Positions 11,583-24,224 of a DNA stretch of 64,000 nt are shown here, in pieces. How positions within the stretch are numbered: position 1 is the stretch's first letter; each line of letters starts with the position of its first letter. Under the pieces are notes generated by a model that was not told the origin of the DNA, searched no databases, and saw nothing but the letters and a program-made list of their open reading frames with translations. The stretch covers positions 13,856,278 through 13,920,277 of the forward strand of contig CM033120.1 of NCBI GenBank assembly GCA_019321725.1, given 5' to 3'. The stretch is from Paulownia fortunei. Taxonomy: Eukaryota > Streptophyta > Magnoliopsida > Lamiales > Paulowniaceae. Position numbers and translations under genes: made by a program.

Positions 11583-11926
11583 GGATGGCAACGGGACATG
11601 TTTGAAGCGAATTTGTTAAAATTCGAAACTTGTCTCACCAAAGTTTTTAAGTAGCCGAGGCCCGCTTGACCTCGGAACGTCGGGTCCATATTAGACCCGT
11701 TAAACCCATTTTTTTTAAAATATTATTTTTTTAAAAAAAAATAATACCACTAATTTTTAAAAATATTTTTTTAAATATATATATTAAAATAATAAATAAC
11801 TAAATAAATTAAATAAAACGGATTTAAAATGGGACGTATTTAAAAATAAAAGTTCAACACCCACTCCAAATTCATTTATAATTTCACATACTCATCTTAA
11901 ATGAAACGGATCTCTTATCATCCCTA
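11583..11926 (-). mobile_element. Degenerate non-autonomous element (GGATGGCAAC end), minus orientation
   Basis: It starts with GGATGGCAACGGGAC and ends with TTATCATCCCTA, which gives inverted GGATG/CATCC ends. Its reverse complement aligns by eye along its length with 18777-19114: both have an AATCCGTT/AATCCATT block, ATTATAAATGAGTT-like and TTTTAATATATAT segments in the same order. No coding capacity. Confidence 0.6.
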
Positions 11927-14900
11927 GTTATATTTATTTTTGAACCGAACCAAATTCACAGAGCGGAGGTCATATCGACCCAAATTGACAGATACTTGTG
12001 ACACCCAAAATCACTTAGCTAATCAAATTTGAAGCTTAATTGAATCATGCAAAACTTGGAGAGAGCTAACCCAATTTTTCTACGGAACAAAAGTGGAATA
12101 TCTACATTCAATTTTCTCTTTACTTGGATTAACATTTATCAGGATTTTGAACAACCAATATCCATGCAAAGTAGTCACTTTATAGGATGGATCAAATGCT
12201 TTCTTTTTTGTCTGCCTTTTTCTTTTTGCATCTCTTTCAGGAAATCATATCATCCAACTGAACATGTTTTAACACTGTTTTTTAAGGTGGTTGGCATGCA
12301 CTAGACAAATCTAAGTTGGCACCCACTGCTGAGTGATTGATACATGAGACAATCCGCTCAGGGCACATAAGATACCGTCTATTTGAATTAGTATTTTTAC
12401 AATTAAATTAATAATTAAATCGATTTTATACTGATAATTATAATTATAAATATATAAATATAATAAAATATTAAAATTACACTTGTTAAAAAAATAAAAA
12501 AATTAAAAATTAAAAACAAAAACTTGTCAAACAACCGATCAAACTGAAAATTCGATTATATAGGTTTAATCGGATCGAACCGATTTTTAATTTTTAGTTG
12601 AACTGACAGATTTGATTCAATTTTCAAAACATCGATTCGAATTCTATAAAAATTAAATTATAAATATTAATATTAATATTTTATTTTATAATATCATTAT
12701 ATTTATTAAATGATCAACAAAAATTCCACTTAAATAATATTAAAAAATGTGTTCCAAAAGAGGAACTCCTGCATCACAATGTTGACATCAGTGACCTCCG
12801 CAACAATAATTTTGGACTCACTGGTTGGTCTTATCATCTAGGGACATTTACTAACTGATATTTGTTGATATTTTTGTTTGTGCAAATTATATTGATCTCG
12901 ATCAAACAATCTTAAAAGGTTCATATATTTATTGAATCGTAATAGTTGCCAACGCAGCAAATTATGTTGATCTTTTTTTTTTCAGTGTAGCGATCCATAT
13001 ATCATTAAATTAAAAATATTAATTATTAATAATTAACTAGTAATTAATAATAGATTATTAATAATCATCAACCAATCAACTACTGTTAAAGGCTAAGGTT
13101 TGAGGTCTAGATGCTCCAAGTCCATGGGTTGACGAAATCCTAATAGTACATGCGCCGTATCATATTGTATTATAATTCTCCATAAAAAAAATATATAAAT
13201 GTCTTCGGTCTCTATTATTTTAAATATATAATTTATTTTACTATTTATAATTTTATTACTCTCTGTTTTACCATTCCATCTTGTTCTGGTTATGATTTAA
13301 GTGTCGAGAGTTTTCGTAAAGACAACCTCATTTTCTAACAATTTATTATGACAACCTATTAATACCACATCAACTTCATTATTTGAAGTTAAAATTATAT
13401 TGATCCCGGTTACAAATATTTGTCGAGTATTGGGCATCTACACCTAAAACTATACAAATACATTTGATTTGAGCAAGTCATTATATTTTATAAGTTTGAC
13501 AACTTCTACACTTAAAGTTTAATCATTTGAACCAAATAAAGAAAAGAAAAAGCTGAAGTCCGCCACACCACAAACACCCAGCAAATAATTGGTCATTAAA
13601 ATTTCCTTTGTTTTATTACATTTATTCCTTGCTTGCTTGTGGGCCTTTTGGGGAGCACATTTGAAAAAAAAAAAAAAATCATATTAATAATGTAATTATT
13701 TTTCCAAAAATTGATAAAAAAATGTGGTGAACCTTTCAAAATCTTGGTTTCTCTTAATTTTTGAAATTGATTATATGTCTGATTATTTATCTCTTACACT
13801 AATTGTAACACCCTTTAATTTAATTGTAAAACCTCAAATAAGTTGATATAGTTGAGTAAAAAAATATTAACCTTTTATCCTTCATGTAGTTATGATTTTG
13901 ATAAAAGTTTTTCTTTTTTTATTATAAGAAAAAATAATTTGAATTCATTCGCTTTTTCATTTCATTTTAAATATATAATTTACATAAATTAAAATTAAGT
14001 ATATGATACTATTATCCTATCTATAGTTTAATGCACCTATTTACAAAACCATAACAGAGTAATTTATTTAAAAACAAAAATAAAGTTTTTAAAATAGGCT
14101 ATTAAATTGTTCGAAGTATGACGTATGAATAAATTTATGTTCGATCACTCTTGAAACTCAGTTAACCTCTAAACCTATATATTACCACCTGCATCATTAG
14201 AATCTAATGAGCTAAAGGCTCGTTAAGGTAAATTAGTGCAAATAACAAATATAATACATACAAATCTCATAAATCAATAAATGTATTATACAACTCAACA
14301 ATTTTTTTTCTTAAATCATTCTTTCGAACCCTTCAAGTGTGGTACATAACTGACACTGATAAATTGTGGTTTTCGAAATATGTTCATAATGATTTATCAA
14401 TAAGAGAAATAATACAGAGTTTCTATATTTGGTCTTTTAACCTCATATATTAGTCATATTATGTGTAATTTATTGTGGTTTTCCTATTTTATTTTTTCAA
14501 CCTCAAGTATTTGCCTTTTGTTAGATTCATCGATCCCTCCCGCGTCCCTTGTCTACCCGATCATCAATCAACTACCATACTTTTTTTTCAAAAATCTCAT
14601 TATATACTTGATAGTATCATACTTCATGAACTATGAATGCATCAATCATTACATTATTTGACAAATAATGACAATCACATTTAAATATGTACAACATTAT
14701 ATGATTTGTGTGATACAACAAATAAAAGTTTCAACTTACCTCAAGTTTATTTTGTATTAAGTGAAAATGTCAGTCTCTTTAAAAGATAAGATGTGTTAAA
14801 TACCTAATATAATAAAATCATGTACCTTCTATATCCTTTTAATAATCACATAATTTATTCTAATTAAAATATATACATTTTTTAATCTTTTTTTGTAAAC

Positions 14901-17900
14901 AATTTTATATCAATTACATTATTTCAAGAACAATTCATACTCCATATTTACTACTAATTCACAACATTAAACATTAGGGCAGCCTCTAAATTATTAATAA
15001 TTCAAATATAAATATTAAGACAACCACTAAATCACTAATAATTCAAATTAATAAGACGTAAACTTGATTCTAACTTAAACTGATTATAATCATCAATTAA
15101 ACAAACTAATTGTTATTATTCACAATCGACTCTTCATAATACAATATAAGTATTACAAGATTAATATAAACAAGTAAATTAATTATATTTTATAAAACTA
15201 TCAATTTTGCTATAAATTAGCTTAATTGGCTTGGTTTTGATTTCAAATCTATCTCACTTGAGTTTTCAATCATACAAAAAAAATAGTAAAACATGTACTC
15301 ATCCAAAATACTACAAATTAATCATAAAAAATATTGAGAATGAATATAACTTGATTAGATTGAAATTAAACTTTAAAATCAATGATTTTTAAGCTTAAAA
15401 TGGTAGAAACTAGTTCTAGTTTGTGTTATATGGATTCTTATAGGTTGAGTTCATTTTTTTTGTGAGTAATAGTATAGAAATTTGGAAGAAACTTTGGAGA
15501 ATAAGAGCTAATCATTTTTTAAGGAGTTTCCACAAGAAAATATGAATAAAGATGATTTATTTGACTTTTTAAAAAGAGGTATGTGGAGGATGATGATTGA
15601 TTGCCTCATGTTTAGTGTCTTCTCATGCCAAGAGCAACTTTTATGAGTTAGGGAAATAACAATAATTGATGCTTTGATGTTATAATTAATTGCAATGCGG
15701 TTTAAAATAATTTCATGCAATTTAGTTAACCTACCAATTAAATTACATAAGTTTGCATGTTTTTAGTTCTTAGTCAAATGTGATATATTTTATGCAAATA
15801 TTTAAACAAACAATCATTTTAACATGTAACTAGTATGGAGTAATATAAATAATTCATTTTATGACCATTTAACACATCAATCTTTCTTAATCAAAATACC
15901 AATCTTTTGACTGGAAAAAGACACTTAAGAAATATATTAAATCAAAAAATAAATATTTGATTTCATATTTCATGTACTAATGCATATTAAAATATAATGA
16001 GAGCATAAATAATAATTTTGCATGTTCGTGCAATCATGCTATTTATATATTATAATTTGATAGTTCATATTAATTAGATACATACTCATGTAAGATGCTT
16101 ATTATTAACTATATAAAAAATAATGGGGCACTACATTAATCCAATGGATGACATAAATAATTAGATTTAATATATAATCAGATTAATTTATGTTTATAAT
16201 TTTTTTAAATAATCCTATTCACAAGTACCCTAAACTAGAAGAGCCTTATTATTCTAGTGTCCAATTTTGTAGAAGACTAGAAAATGACATATGAAAGGAT
16301 TTTGGGCCAGTAAGAGATTGAATGAGTAGTGGGCCGAGCCCAACTCAGTTGTGGAAGCAATGAAGGGGTTCATAAGGAAGAAAAGAACATGGTTCTTTAT
16401 GTGTATAGCTTAAGTGGGCTACGGCCGAATCGCCAAGACTATATCAATATTAAATTAAAATATATAAATTATGATTTCATGATCAAATAAGCGCCCAAGA
16501 AATTGCATTTGGTCACCATGAATTGTTTAACAAGTATTTTTGAACGAGCTTCGATTGAGTCAAATACGAGTTATAGTTAAATTAACGTGATGTTTTTAGT
16601 ATATTTTATATTTTATTGGTTTATTTTATCGAGTTCAAATAGACTAACTCGAACGTCCTCTACTATATTACTAGAAATAAATAATCGTAATCGTAGTAGT
16701 ATGCTTAGTCGTACTCGTAAAGCACCTTCCGGACCTAGGCAATATCAAACTCATCCCACAAGGCACAAAGGGCCCAATTCTTGTGTATAGCTTGTCTTAG
16801 GGAAAGTAAGCTAGCTACAAGTTCTATTGTTGGGGAGTAGTCGTTGATTCATTAAAAGTGTATTATATTATTTAATTAAAATAAATAATTTTTCTTTTAT
16901 GAACTCCCTTTTAAATTAAAAAACTATAATTCACATTAAACAATAATTTAATGACCAATTTTGAAGTAAATCTTTTGTGGCTCGTTGATTTTTCAACAAC
17001 CCTATACATTCCGTCACAAAATTTAAAGTACTACGCTATCTGGCTGGAATACCATCCTAGAGTGATTGTGGTCGAAATTATTCTGAACTTCTTTTTTTAA
17101 GAAGCCCCAAGATTTGTTTCAGCCTTTCAGGACACATGTGGTTATGTTGGAAAATAGCAAGAAGTGCAGATTTTGGGCTGATGTGTAACACTGGATTGAC
17201 CTAAATGAGAGTTAAATGAATGAATTTTTGATGCCGAGTCTCGTTTCTTGCATGTGCTACAATCCAATATATCAATTCATCAAATTCTTGGATGCTCTCT
17301 GTCTCTCTGTCCCTCTCTCTTCTTCCCCTGACCAACCCACCCGCCCACGTGAACATCATCAGTCCATCACTATGTTTAACATTACATATTATGTTGTCAG
17401 TTTTTTCCCCTTAAACCTCCACATTACCCTCATTACATGGGACAACTAACATCCCCTCCTTTTGGTTCCATTTTTAAATATAGTATTTTATTTTATATTT
17501 CATACACCATATGCATATTACTTACAATAAAGGTATGATATGAAATATATTATTAAGTCGATTGTGCAGTTATAACATGAGATGTTTCATTTCCTTGTAA
17601 GCGATTTTTTAAAATTGTGAGGTTGAAACATGATCTTTGAACGAATCAAAGTTGACAATATATTCCCGTGGCACGCCTGCTCATATGAAATGGAAAAACA
17701 AGCCTGCTTGTCGATAGGGAATTGCCACGTGTACAGCAGGATTGAGGCCACATGGGAACTCCACCTCGGATGCTTTTGTATTTTGGATCTCTGAACCTGC
17801 AGCCTAATAATTTTCTTTCCAAATTTTACTCTCATTGCAGCAAGTCTCAATATATAAATTTTGGTTCACACTGACAAGTGACAATGTAAAAAACGCTACG

Positions 17901-18440
17901 CATATGCAGGCATTGGAATACAATGTAGTGCTGAAAGGTTTAATTCGTGTGGGGTCAATTAGGTCAAGAGCACCCTACTCTCCATGGCTTTGGACACGAG
18001 TCCTGGGCCAGCGTTCCAAAAGATATGGCTATTAACTTAAAATTTTAAACTATACATTTATGAGTTTAATTAGGATAAAAATCCTATTAAAGCGGTCGAT
18101 AAGTAATGTTGTAGATGTCACACCTGGTGTATATATATTTGGTATATATTCATTATCTAAATATCTTATTTTTTATAAAATGAGACATTTGTCCTTCATC
18201 TATACATCAAGTGTATCATACATCAGGTGTAGCATACATATTACCCGATAAGTTTATGCAATGTAATTTGTAAAGTTATATTGCAAATCATGGCTCGATA
18301 TTAAAAATTATGTTGGACAAGTATATTGCAACAAATTAAATTATTTTTATTACACAAGCGATGGATGGATAAATGACTATTCTTATCATTTTTCTTGAAA
18401 TTATGCAAATTTTTTTATAAGAATAGGAAAAGAAAGGGCA

Positions 18441-18653
18441 ATAAACTGGGGAGGTTTTATTCAATTTTGGTTTAGGCACAAGTTTTTTTATTTTGAATTA
18501 TTTTTTAGACTTCTGAATAGGGTTGAAAATAGTGTGGATTTTGGAGGGGTGGAAATCTCTAGATTTAACCCTATTATCTCACATCTCATGTATGTAGATG
18601 ATGTAACCATAGGTCCCCCAGTGGCAATTAAAGAAGCTATGGTACAAGTTTGA
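18441..18653 (+). pseudogene. Fragment of L1-type LINE reverse transcriptase
   Basis: A frame of about 70 codons ending at TGA 18651-18653 reads FRLLNRVENSVDFGGVEISR followed by ISHLMYVDDVTI. The YVDD box (18591-18602) replaces the usual Y/F-A-D-D of the reverse transcriptase active site. The order LLN..GGV.ISR..ISHL.YxDD is that of plant non-LTR retrotransposons. No endonuclease or RNase H part is seen nearby, and the flanks have stop codons, so this is a dead internal fragment. Confidence 0.75.
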
Positions 18654-18776
18654 AATGAAGAAAAATGCCACTCCTCCATAATTCTTTTTAAGTTAATTAT
18701 TATAAAATTGAATACGAAATGAAATATGATATTGGGTTGCTAGAACTGTCATGGAGAGAGCTCATGAAGAAATGTT

Positions 18777-19114
18777 GGGATGGCAATGGCAATGACTGCT
18801 CCAAATACGAATCCGTTCTGTTTGAGCTGGATTTTTAAAATTATAAATGAGTTCATTATTAATTTTATTTTTTATTTTTAAATTTATTCTGTTTTGAATC
18901 CATTTTATTTAATTATTTTATTTTAATATATATTTATTTATGTAATATTAATTTTAAAAAATATATTTTTTAGTTGTGTTATTTTTAAAAAAATATGTTT
19001 TTAATACTTTTAATATTATAAATTAATTTAACGAATTTAACTCAAACTCAACAAGTTTGAAACCTTTAAAATTTAAATAGAATGAATTTCAAATTTTAAC
19101 AACCTGTCATGCCA
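18777..19114 (+). mobile_element. Degenerate non-autonomous element, inverted relative of 11583-11926
   Basis: It starts GGGATGGCAATGG and ends CCTGTCATGCCAT. The interior shares ordered blocks with the reverse complement of 11583-11926. No coding capacity. It lies about 120 bp downstream of the LINE fragment. Confidence 0.55.
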
Positions 19115-21054
19115 TTTTGAGAATATTATAATTAGGATAGGTAGAGTAGCTAATTTTTGTGTGTGCCCGTAACTTAACAAAATGGGCACAAACCTTTAAT
19201 TATTGGTGTGGTGAGGTACCATTCAACGAAACATGAGTGTCACAATTCCCACAGGGAAATTTGGTGAAGTGCTAAAAAATTGATACAAAAATAAATATTT
19301 TTTTAAAATAAAAATTTCCTTAATTTGGATTCAACTTTATATCTATTTCTTAAAGACAAACAAACAACTAAATCAAATTTGTGTCAAATTATTGTCCTGC
19401 TTAATTATATCAAAACACCCACTTTTATAAATCTAAATGATAATCAAGTACACTTACCAATTTATAATATAACAAAATTTGACTTTAGGTTCTCAAACAA
19501 TAATTATTCGACGAGACAAGATAATTTATTGGTAAACAGTTTGTATCTACAATTTACTACATTATAAATTCAACTATTGAATTTAATCCTCCTTTAAAAA
19601 AAAATACCAATTGTCCGAAAAATGTAGCGGAAGAGGCGAAATACATAAGGCATTTTCTTTGCCCAAATTATTTAGTGATTGAAACAAAAACAAATCGTCC
19701 AAAATTCAGCATGAAAGATGGAACAAGTGAAAGAGGCAAAAGCCATGAGAAAAAAAACTGAGTTGATGAAATTGTGAACACAATAATACCCCACCATTTG
19801 CTTTTTATGTGTGACAAAGTTGCTATGATTGTTGCAACGTTTCAACAGGTTGTGTTTATGATCACTCTTCTACTTCTTGCATTAATGCTACCTTATTTTC
19901 AATATAAATTATGTGGTTTCTTTTTAATTGTAAATACCTTAAATTATTGCAAAACTTAAAACTTTTCAAATACTAATAATTTGAGCATTGGATTCTTGGA
20001 TTCCAATTTTCCTGATGAATTATCAAATTACCTCAAAGTGGGCGTTATTGTAGCAACTGCCGCCCCCCACATGGCAAACATCCACAGTCAACTTATATAT
20101 ACCAAATATATAATTTATAAATTTCTTTTTTGGGCTCTCTTAGTCAAAAGTTATAAACACAAATTACAGTATATAACTTCGTTTTGATTACTTAAGTATG
20201 TAAAAATTTATTTCTATCATTTTTTTAAATTAATTAACAGAAAATTAGTGTGCTTTTCAAATCAATGTCGATGTAAATTTTAAAATTATAGTGTTCGATC
20301 AAAATATTGTTTTTAGATTTAGTAAATTGTATTTGCGAGTGAATATTGTTGCCAAAGTTATTCCAAAACCATGTTCGACTTCCCAATTTTTTTCTCTTTT
20401 TTTTAAGGAAATCAATTATGCAATATAGTAATCATTAATTTATTTTTAATAATCAATTATAATATATAATTAATATTGACAACTATTATGAATATAGACA
20501 AAAACTCACATTTTAGTGATATTTGAAAACAAAATATCATAGTATTATGGTTTCAATTTCATTACTTAAACTAAATTTCATTAATCTATTTTTTTTTTTC
20601 AAATTCTTATTAAATACTTGGCTTAACTCGTTAATTTCCAAAAATAAACCAAATTGGACCAGTTGGCGGGGGCGTGGGGCGTCGCCCTCCCAAGTAATCT
20701 TGGTCCGAGGCCTAATTTGAACCAGTACGAACGTTGGCATTGTCGCTAAACCAATGAAACGTCACCGTCTCGGTACCATGAACCTATACGACGTCGTGGG
20801 ATCCTCTTTAATATACACAATCCAAGGTTTGATCTTTTGATGTAGTAGAAGACGTTGACCGTACTGATCTACACCCACACTGACCATCCTTTCTTTCTTC
20901 GGCCCCCTTCCCCCACCCCACCAAGCTCTCTCCTTCCTGCAAAGAGAGCAAAGAGATCGAAGGTCCGCCATTCTCCTCGTACCCCAACCCTCAGACGATC
21001 ACACACCACTTCGCAGTTCACACTTCAAACGCGGTTGACCAAAACCAGTGTGTA

Positions 21055-21084
21055 ATGGCCGAGCCTATGCAGCGACAAAAATGA
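21055..21084 (+). promoter_or_regulatory. Upstream ORF overlapping the start codon of the coiled-coil gene
   Basis: A 9-codon frame begins at ATG 21055 (encoding MAEPMQRQK) and its TGA at 21082-21084 overlaps the main ATG at 21081 as ATGA. This arrangement allows either inhibition or termination-coupled reinitiation. It assumes that transcription starts upstream of 21055, which the long GC-richer leader-like stretch from about 20860 supports. Confidence 0.55.
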
Positions 21085-24000
21085 AGATAACAGTAGAAAG
21101 AACTAGTGCCCGAGAAGCCCAGCCTCCTCTAAACCCTCCACCACCATCAGATCTTTCCGAAAAGCCCAGTTTTCCGCGCAAGCCGCCTCGCCGGAAAACC
21201 AAGACTTCCGGCTCCGGAGTCCGGTTAAAAAGGGAATCCGGAGCGCTATATGCAAAGCGGAACAGCCGACCCGAGACTCCTTTGCTCAGGTGGAAGTTTG
21301 ACGAGGGCAATGGCAAGAATAATTCTGTGGAGGAGGTGAAATCATCGGGCGAAGTTGGTCGGAAGAGTGGGCGGAGAATTAGGGCCGTGGTTTCAGCCAG
21401 GAAGCTTGCCGCCGGACTCTGGCGCCTGCGTATGCCGGAGTTTCAGACTAATGTTGGCCAAAGGTTAGGGCTTCAGGTAGTGTTCCTTCTCAGACATTGT
21501 AACTTTTTAATATTTTCTTAGCTCTAATGTAATTTATCTCGTATGTGCACAACTATATGAATGTATATTAAATTAGAGCTCTTGATCGTATCTGCGAATG
21601 TGGATTGGTATTAGCAATAAACGGTGTATTTTTTTGTGAATCTTGTAGTATTTTCCTTTTTTTTTTTTTTTTTTTTTTTTTTTTGGGGTGGGGGGGCGGG
21701 GGTTGGGGGGCGGCTGCGGTTTGAATTGCAATGATTGGCTGTAAGCTTGATGTAGTGTTTCAGTGTAAAAGAGAAAGAACCAGAGGTAATAATTGCAGAC
21801 ATTTCTGTAATTGAAATTGTTATCTTCATTTAATTTTATTGGTTCATTGGAGAAGAAGCCCTTTCTGAATTTGCCTTCAAAACTATTAACTTTGCGTTTT
21901 TATTCATTTATTTGAAGTGTGTGATAATGGAACTCTTTGGACCATCTTCCTCTTCCCTTTTATGAGCTAGTATTGCATCTGTACAAAGAGCGGCTTTCAT
22001 GATTCTGCTGTTGTTTTAAATCTGCTGCTCTTTAATACGGTTTGAGAGGCCATTAAAGGTGGTTTCCAGTTTCAAGGAATTATCGTTCATAGTACATTTT
22101 GCTCTTTGATTCTTGCCTGCAGTCTGGGGGTGGCCATTTTGGAGCGACTATTCATTGTCATCATGTTGACAGAGTGCATAATTCTCCAGCTAAGGATTTG
22201 GTGCATAGTCCACAATCCGTGTCTGGTCCAAAACATGGGCTTCTCTACAAGGTACAATTTTTCTTCTTGGTGTTTCTTTACCCTTTAATTTTTCAAATGA
22301 GTTAGTTGCTGTTTGAATTGGATTATGGAATGAAGGTCTCTAAGCTTATAAAGATGTGATCTTGTAAATGATCATGTGTTCTGCTCATTGATAAACCATA
22401 TGCTGAGGCCCCAGTTCATGCAATTGATTTAAGCAACTTTACGTTTCAAAGATTCATGGTCTATTAACTCATTGTTGCAAGTTGTGAGATGTTGCATCTC
22501 GTTGCCTCCTTTAGTAAGAAAGATTTCAAACAATTAAATTAACGAAGATAAGTTTTTCTTTTTCCTTTTCTTTTTTGGTTTTTGATTTCATTTTTCTTGC
22601 AGCCTTTCATTATTTTTCATTCTTATATTGGAAATACTCTTACACTTTGCAGTTTGAGCCTTCATTTCAATTTCCAAACTCTGCAATGGAGGGGGCAACA
22701 AAGTGGGATCCTGATGGTTGGAAAATATCTGATGAAATGAAGCAAATATTTGGCCAACCAAAGCCTATTGACCATCGAGCAAGTGCTGGTACAGTAATAT
22801 CTGCCCTTGAGGCAGAGCTCGAGCAGGCTAGAGCCAGAATCAATGAACTTGAAAATGAGCGCAGATCTTCGAAAAAGAAACTCGAGCAATTCTTGCGGAA
22901 ACTCAGTGAGGAAAGGGCTGCATGGCGGAGCAGAGAACATGAAAAAATACGTGCAATTATAGATGATATCAAAGCTGACTTGAGCAGGGAGAAGAAAAAC
23001 CGCCAAAGGCTGGAGATAGTCAATTCCAAGCTGGTCAATGAGTTGGCTGATGCCAAGTTATCAGCCAAGCGTTATCTGCAGGAATATGAAAAAGAAAGGA
23101 AGGCAAGAGAACTGCTAGAGGAGGTCTGTGATGAACTAGCGAAAGAAATTGGAGAAGACAAGGCTGAAGTCGAAGCACTAAAGAGAGAGTCAATGAAACT
23201 CCGGGAGGAAGTGGAAGAAGAGAGGAAGATGTTGCAGATGGCTGAGGTTTGGCGCGAAGAACGAGTCCAAATGAAGTTAGTTGATGCCAAAGTGATGCTT
23301 GAAGAGAAGTACTCCCAAATGAACAGGCTAATAGCAGATCTTGAGTCTTTCCTGAATTCTAGAAGCACGTTATCAGATTTAGAGGAGATCAAGAAAGCAG
23401 AGTTCCTTAGGCAGGTGGCGGCCTCTGTTAACATACAAGATATTAGGGACTTGACATATGAGCCCCCAAATCTAGATGATATTTTCTCTGTCTTTGAAGA
23501 TGTTAATTTTGGCGAATCCAATGAGAGGGAGGTTGAACCATGTGATGGATACAGTCCTGCCAGCCATGCCTCCAAAATTCATACAGTGAGTCCTGAAGTA
23601 AAAATGCTTACCAAAGACGGTACCCACAGACATTCCAATGTATATATAGACCAGAGTGGTGAACTAGAAGAGGATGCTAGCGAGTGGGAAACTGTGAGCC
23701 ATCCTGAGGATCAGGGCTCAAGTTATTCACCAGATGGAAGCGATCCTTCTGTCCACAAAAATTTTCGGGTCAGCAATGTTTCAAGAAGTGGAACAGAATG
23801 GGAAAAAGATGGAGGGGAGGAGACACCAATCATGGAAATTAGTGAAGTTGACTCGGTGCAAATGAGGCAATTGACAAAGGTTTCATCCATATCTAAGCTC
23901 TGGAGATCATGCCCAAGCAATGGTGATAATTACAAAATCATATCACTTGATGGAAAGAATGGAAGGCTCTCAAATGGTAGAGTTTCTAATGGCGCTACCA

Positions 24001-24224
24001 TGTCACCTGATCATGGTTCAGCTAAAGGTGGCCTTAGTCCCCAAGATTTGTCCGGACAATGGAGCTCACCTGACTCTGGAAATCCACATATAAATCGTGC
24101 AATGAAAGGATGCATTGAATGGCCACGTAGTGCACAGAAGAATAGTTTGAAGGCCAGGCTGCTGGAAGCGAGGATGGAAAGTCAAAAGATCCAGTTGCGC
24201 CAGGTTTTGAAGCAGAAGATTTAG
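21081..24224 (+). CDS. Coiled-coil protein, At5g41620/USO1-like family, 698 residues
   Basis: Coding exons: 21081-21476, 22123-22251 and 22653-24224, all joined in phase 0. Exon 1 (132 residues) is basic and Pro-rich, with SARKLAAGLWRL near its end. Exon 3 carries the family block AMEGATKWDPDGWK (186-199), then a long heptad-rich coiled coil at about 224-405, and a Ser/Gly-rich tail with WETVSHPED near the middle. The C-terminus is basic (SLKARLLEARMESQKIQLRQ). The family includes At5g41620, At1g64180 and BRANCHLESS TRICHOME-like proteins; cytoskeletal or trafficking roles have been proposed but no enzymatic motif exists. The start at 21081 is preferred because the earlier ATG at 21055 is out of frame. 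Confidence 0.88.
21661..21713 (+). repeat. Poly-T followed by G-quadruplex motif in intron 1 of the coiled-coil gene
   Basis: A T tract running up to 21684 is followed by G runs of 4, 7, 5 and 6 separated by 1-2 bases. This fits the four-tract G-quadruplex pattern on the transcribed-sense strand. Confidence 0.85.

Larger units (their letters stand above)
8820..20800. other. 12-kb gene-poor tract with transposon debris
   Basis: Very AT-rich. No open frame here shows a recognisable plant protein apart from the LINE relic at 18441-18653. Separately listed are the elements at 10267-10722, 11583-11926 and 18777-19114 and the 89-bp tandem duplication. A further degenerate tract at about 12375-12730 has CGGATCGAACCGA-type motifs common in plant MITEs. 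An imperfect 41-bp duplication lies at about 14972-15050 and an AT-rich near-palindrome at 13022-13052. The remainder shows nothing I can name. Confidence 0.6.

Noticed and set aside
22662..23575. Antisense open frames of 114-167 codons across the coiled-coil gene
   Set aside because: They mirror the codon bias of the heptad-rich sense frame and have no domains or splice context.
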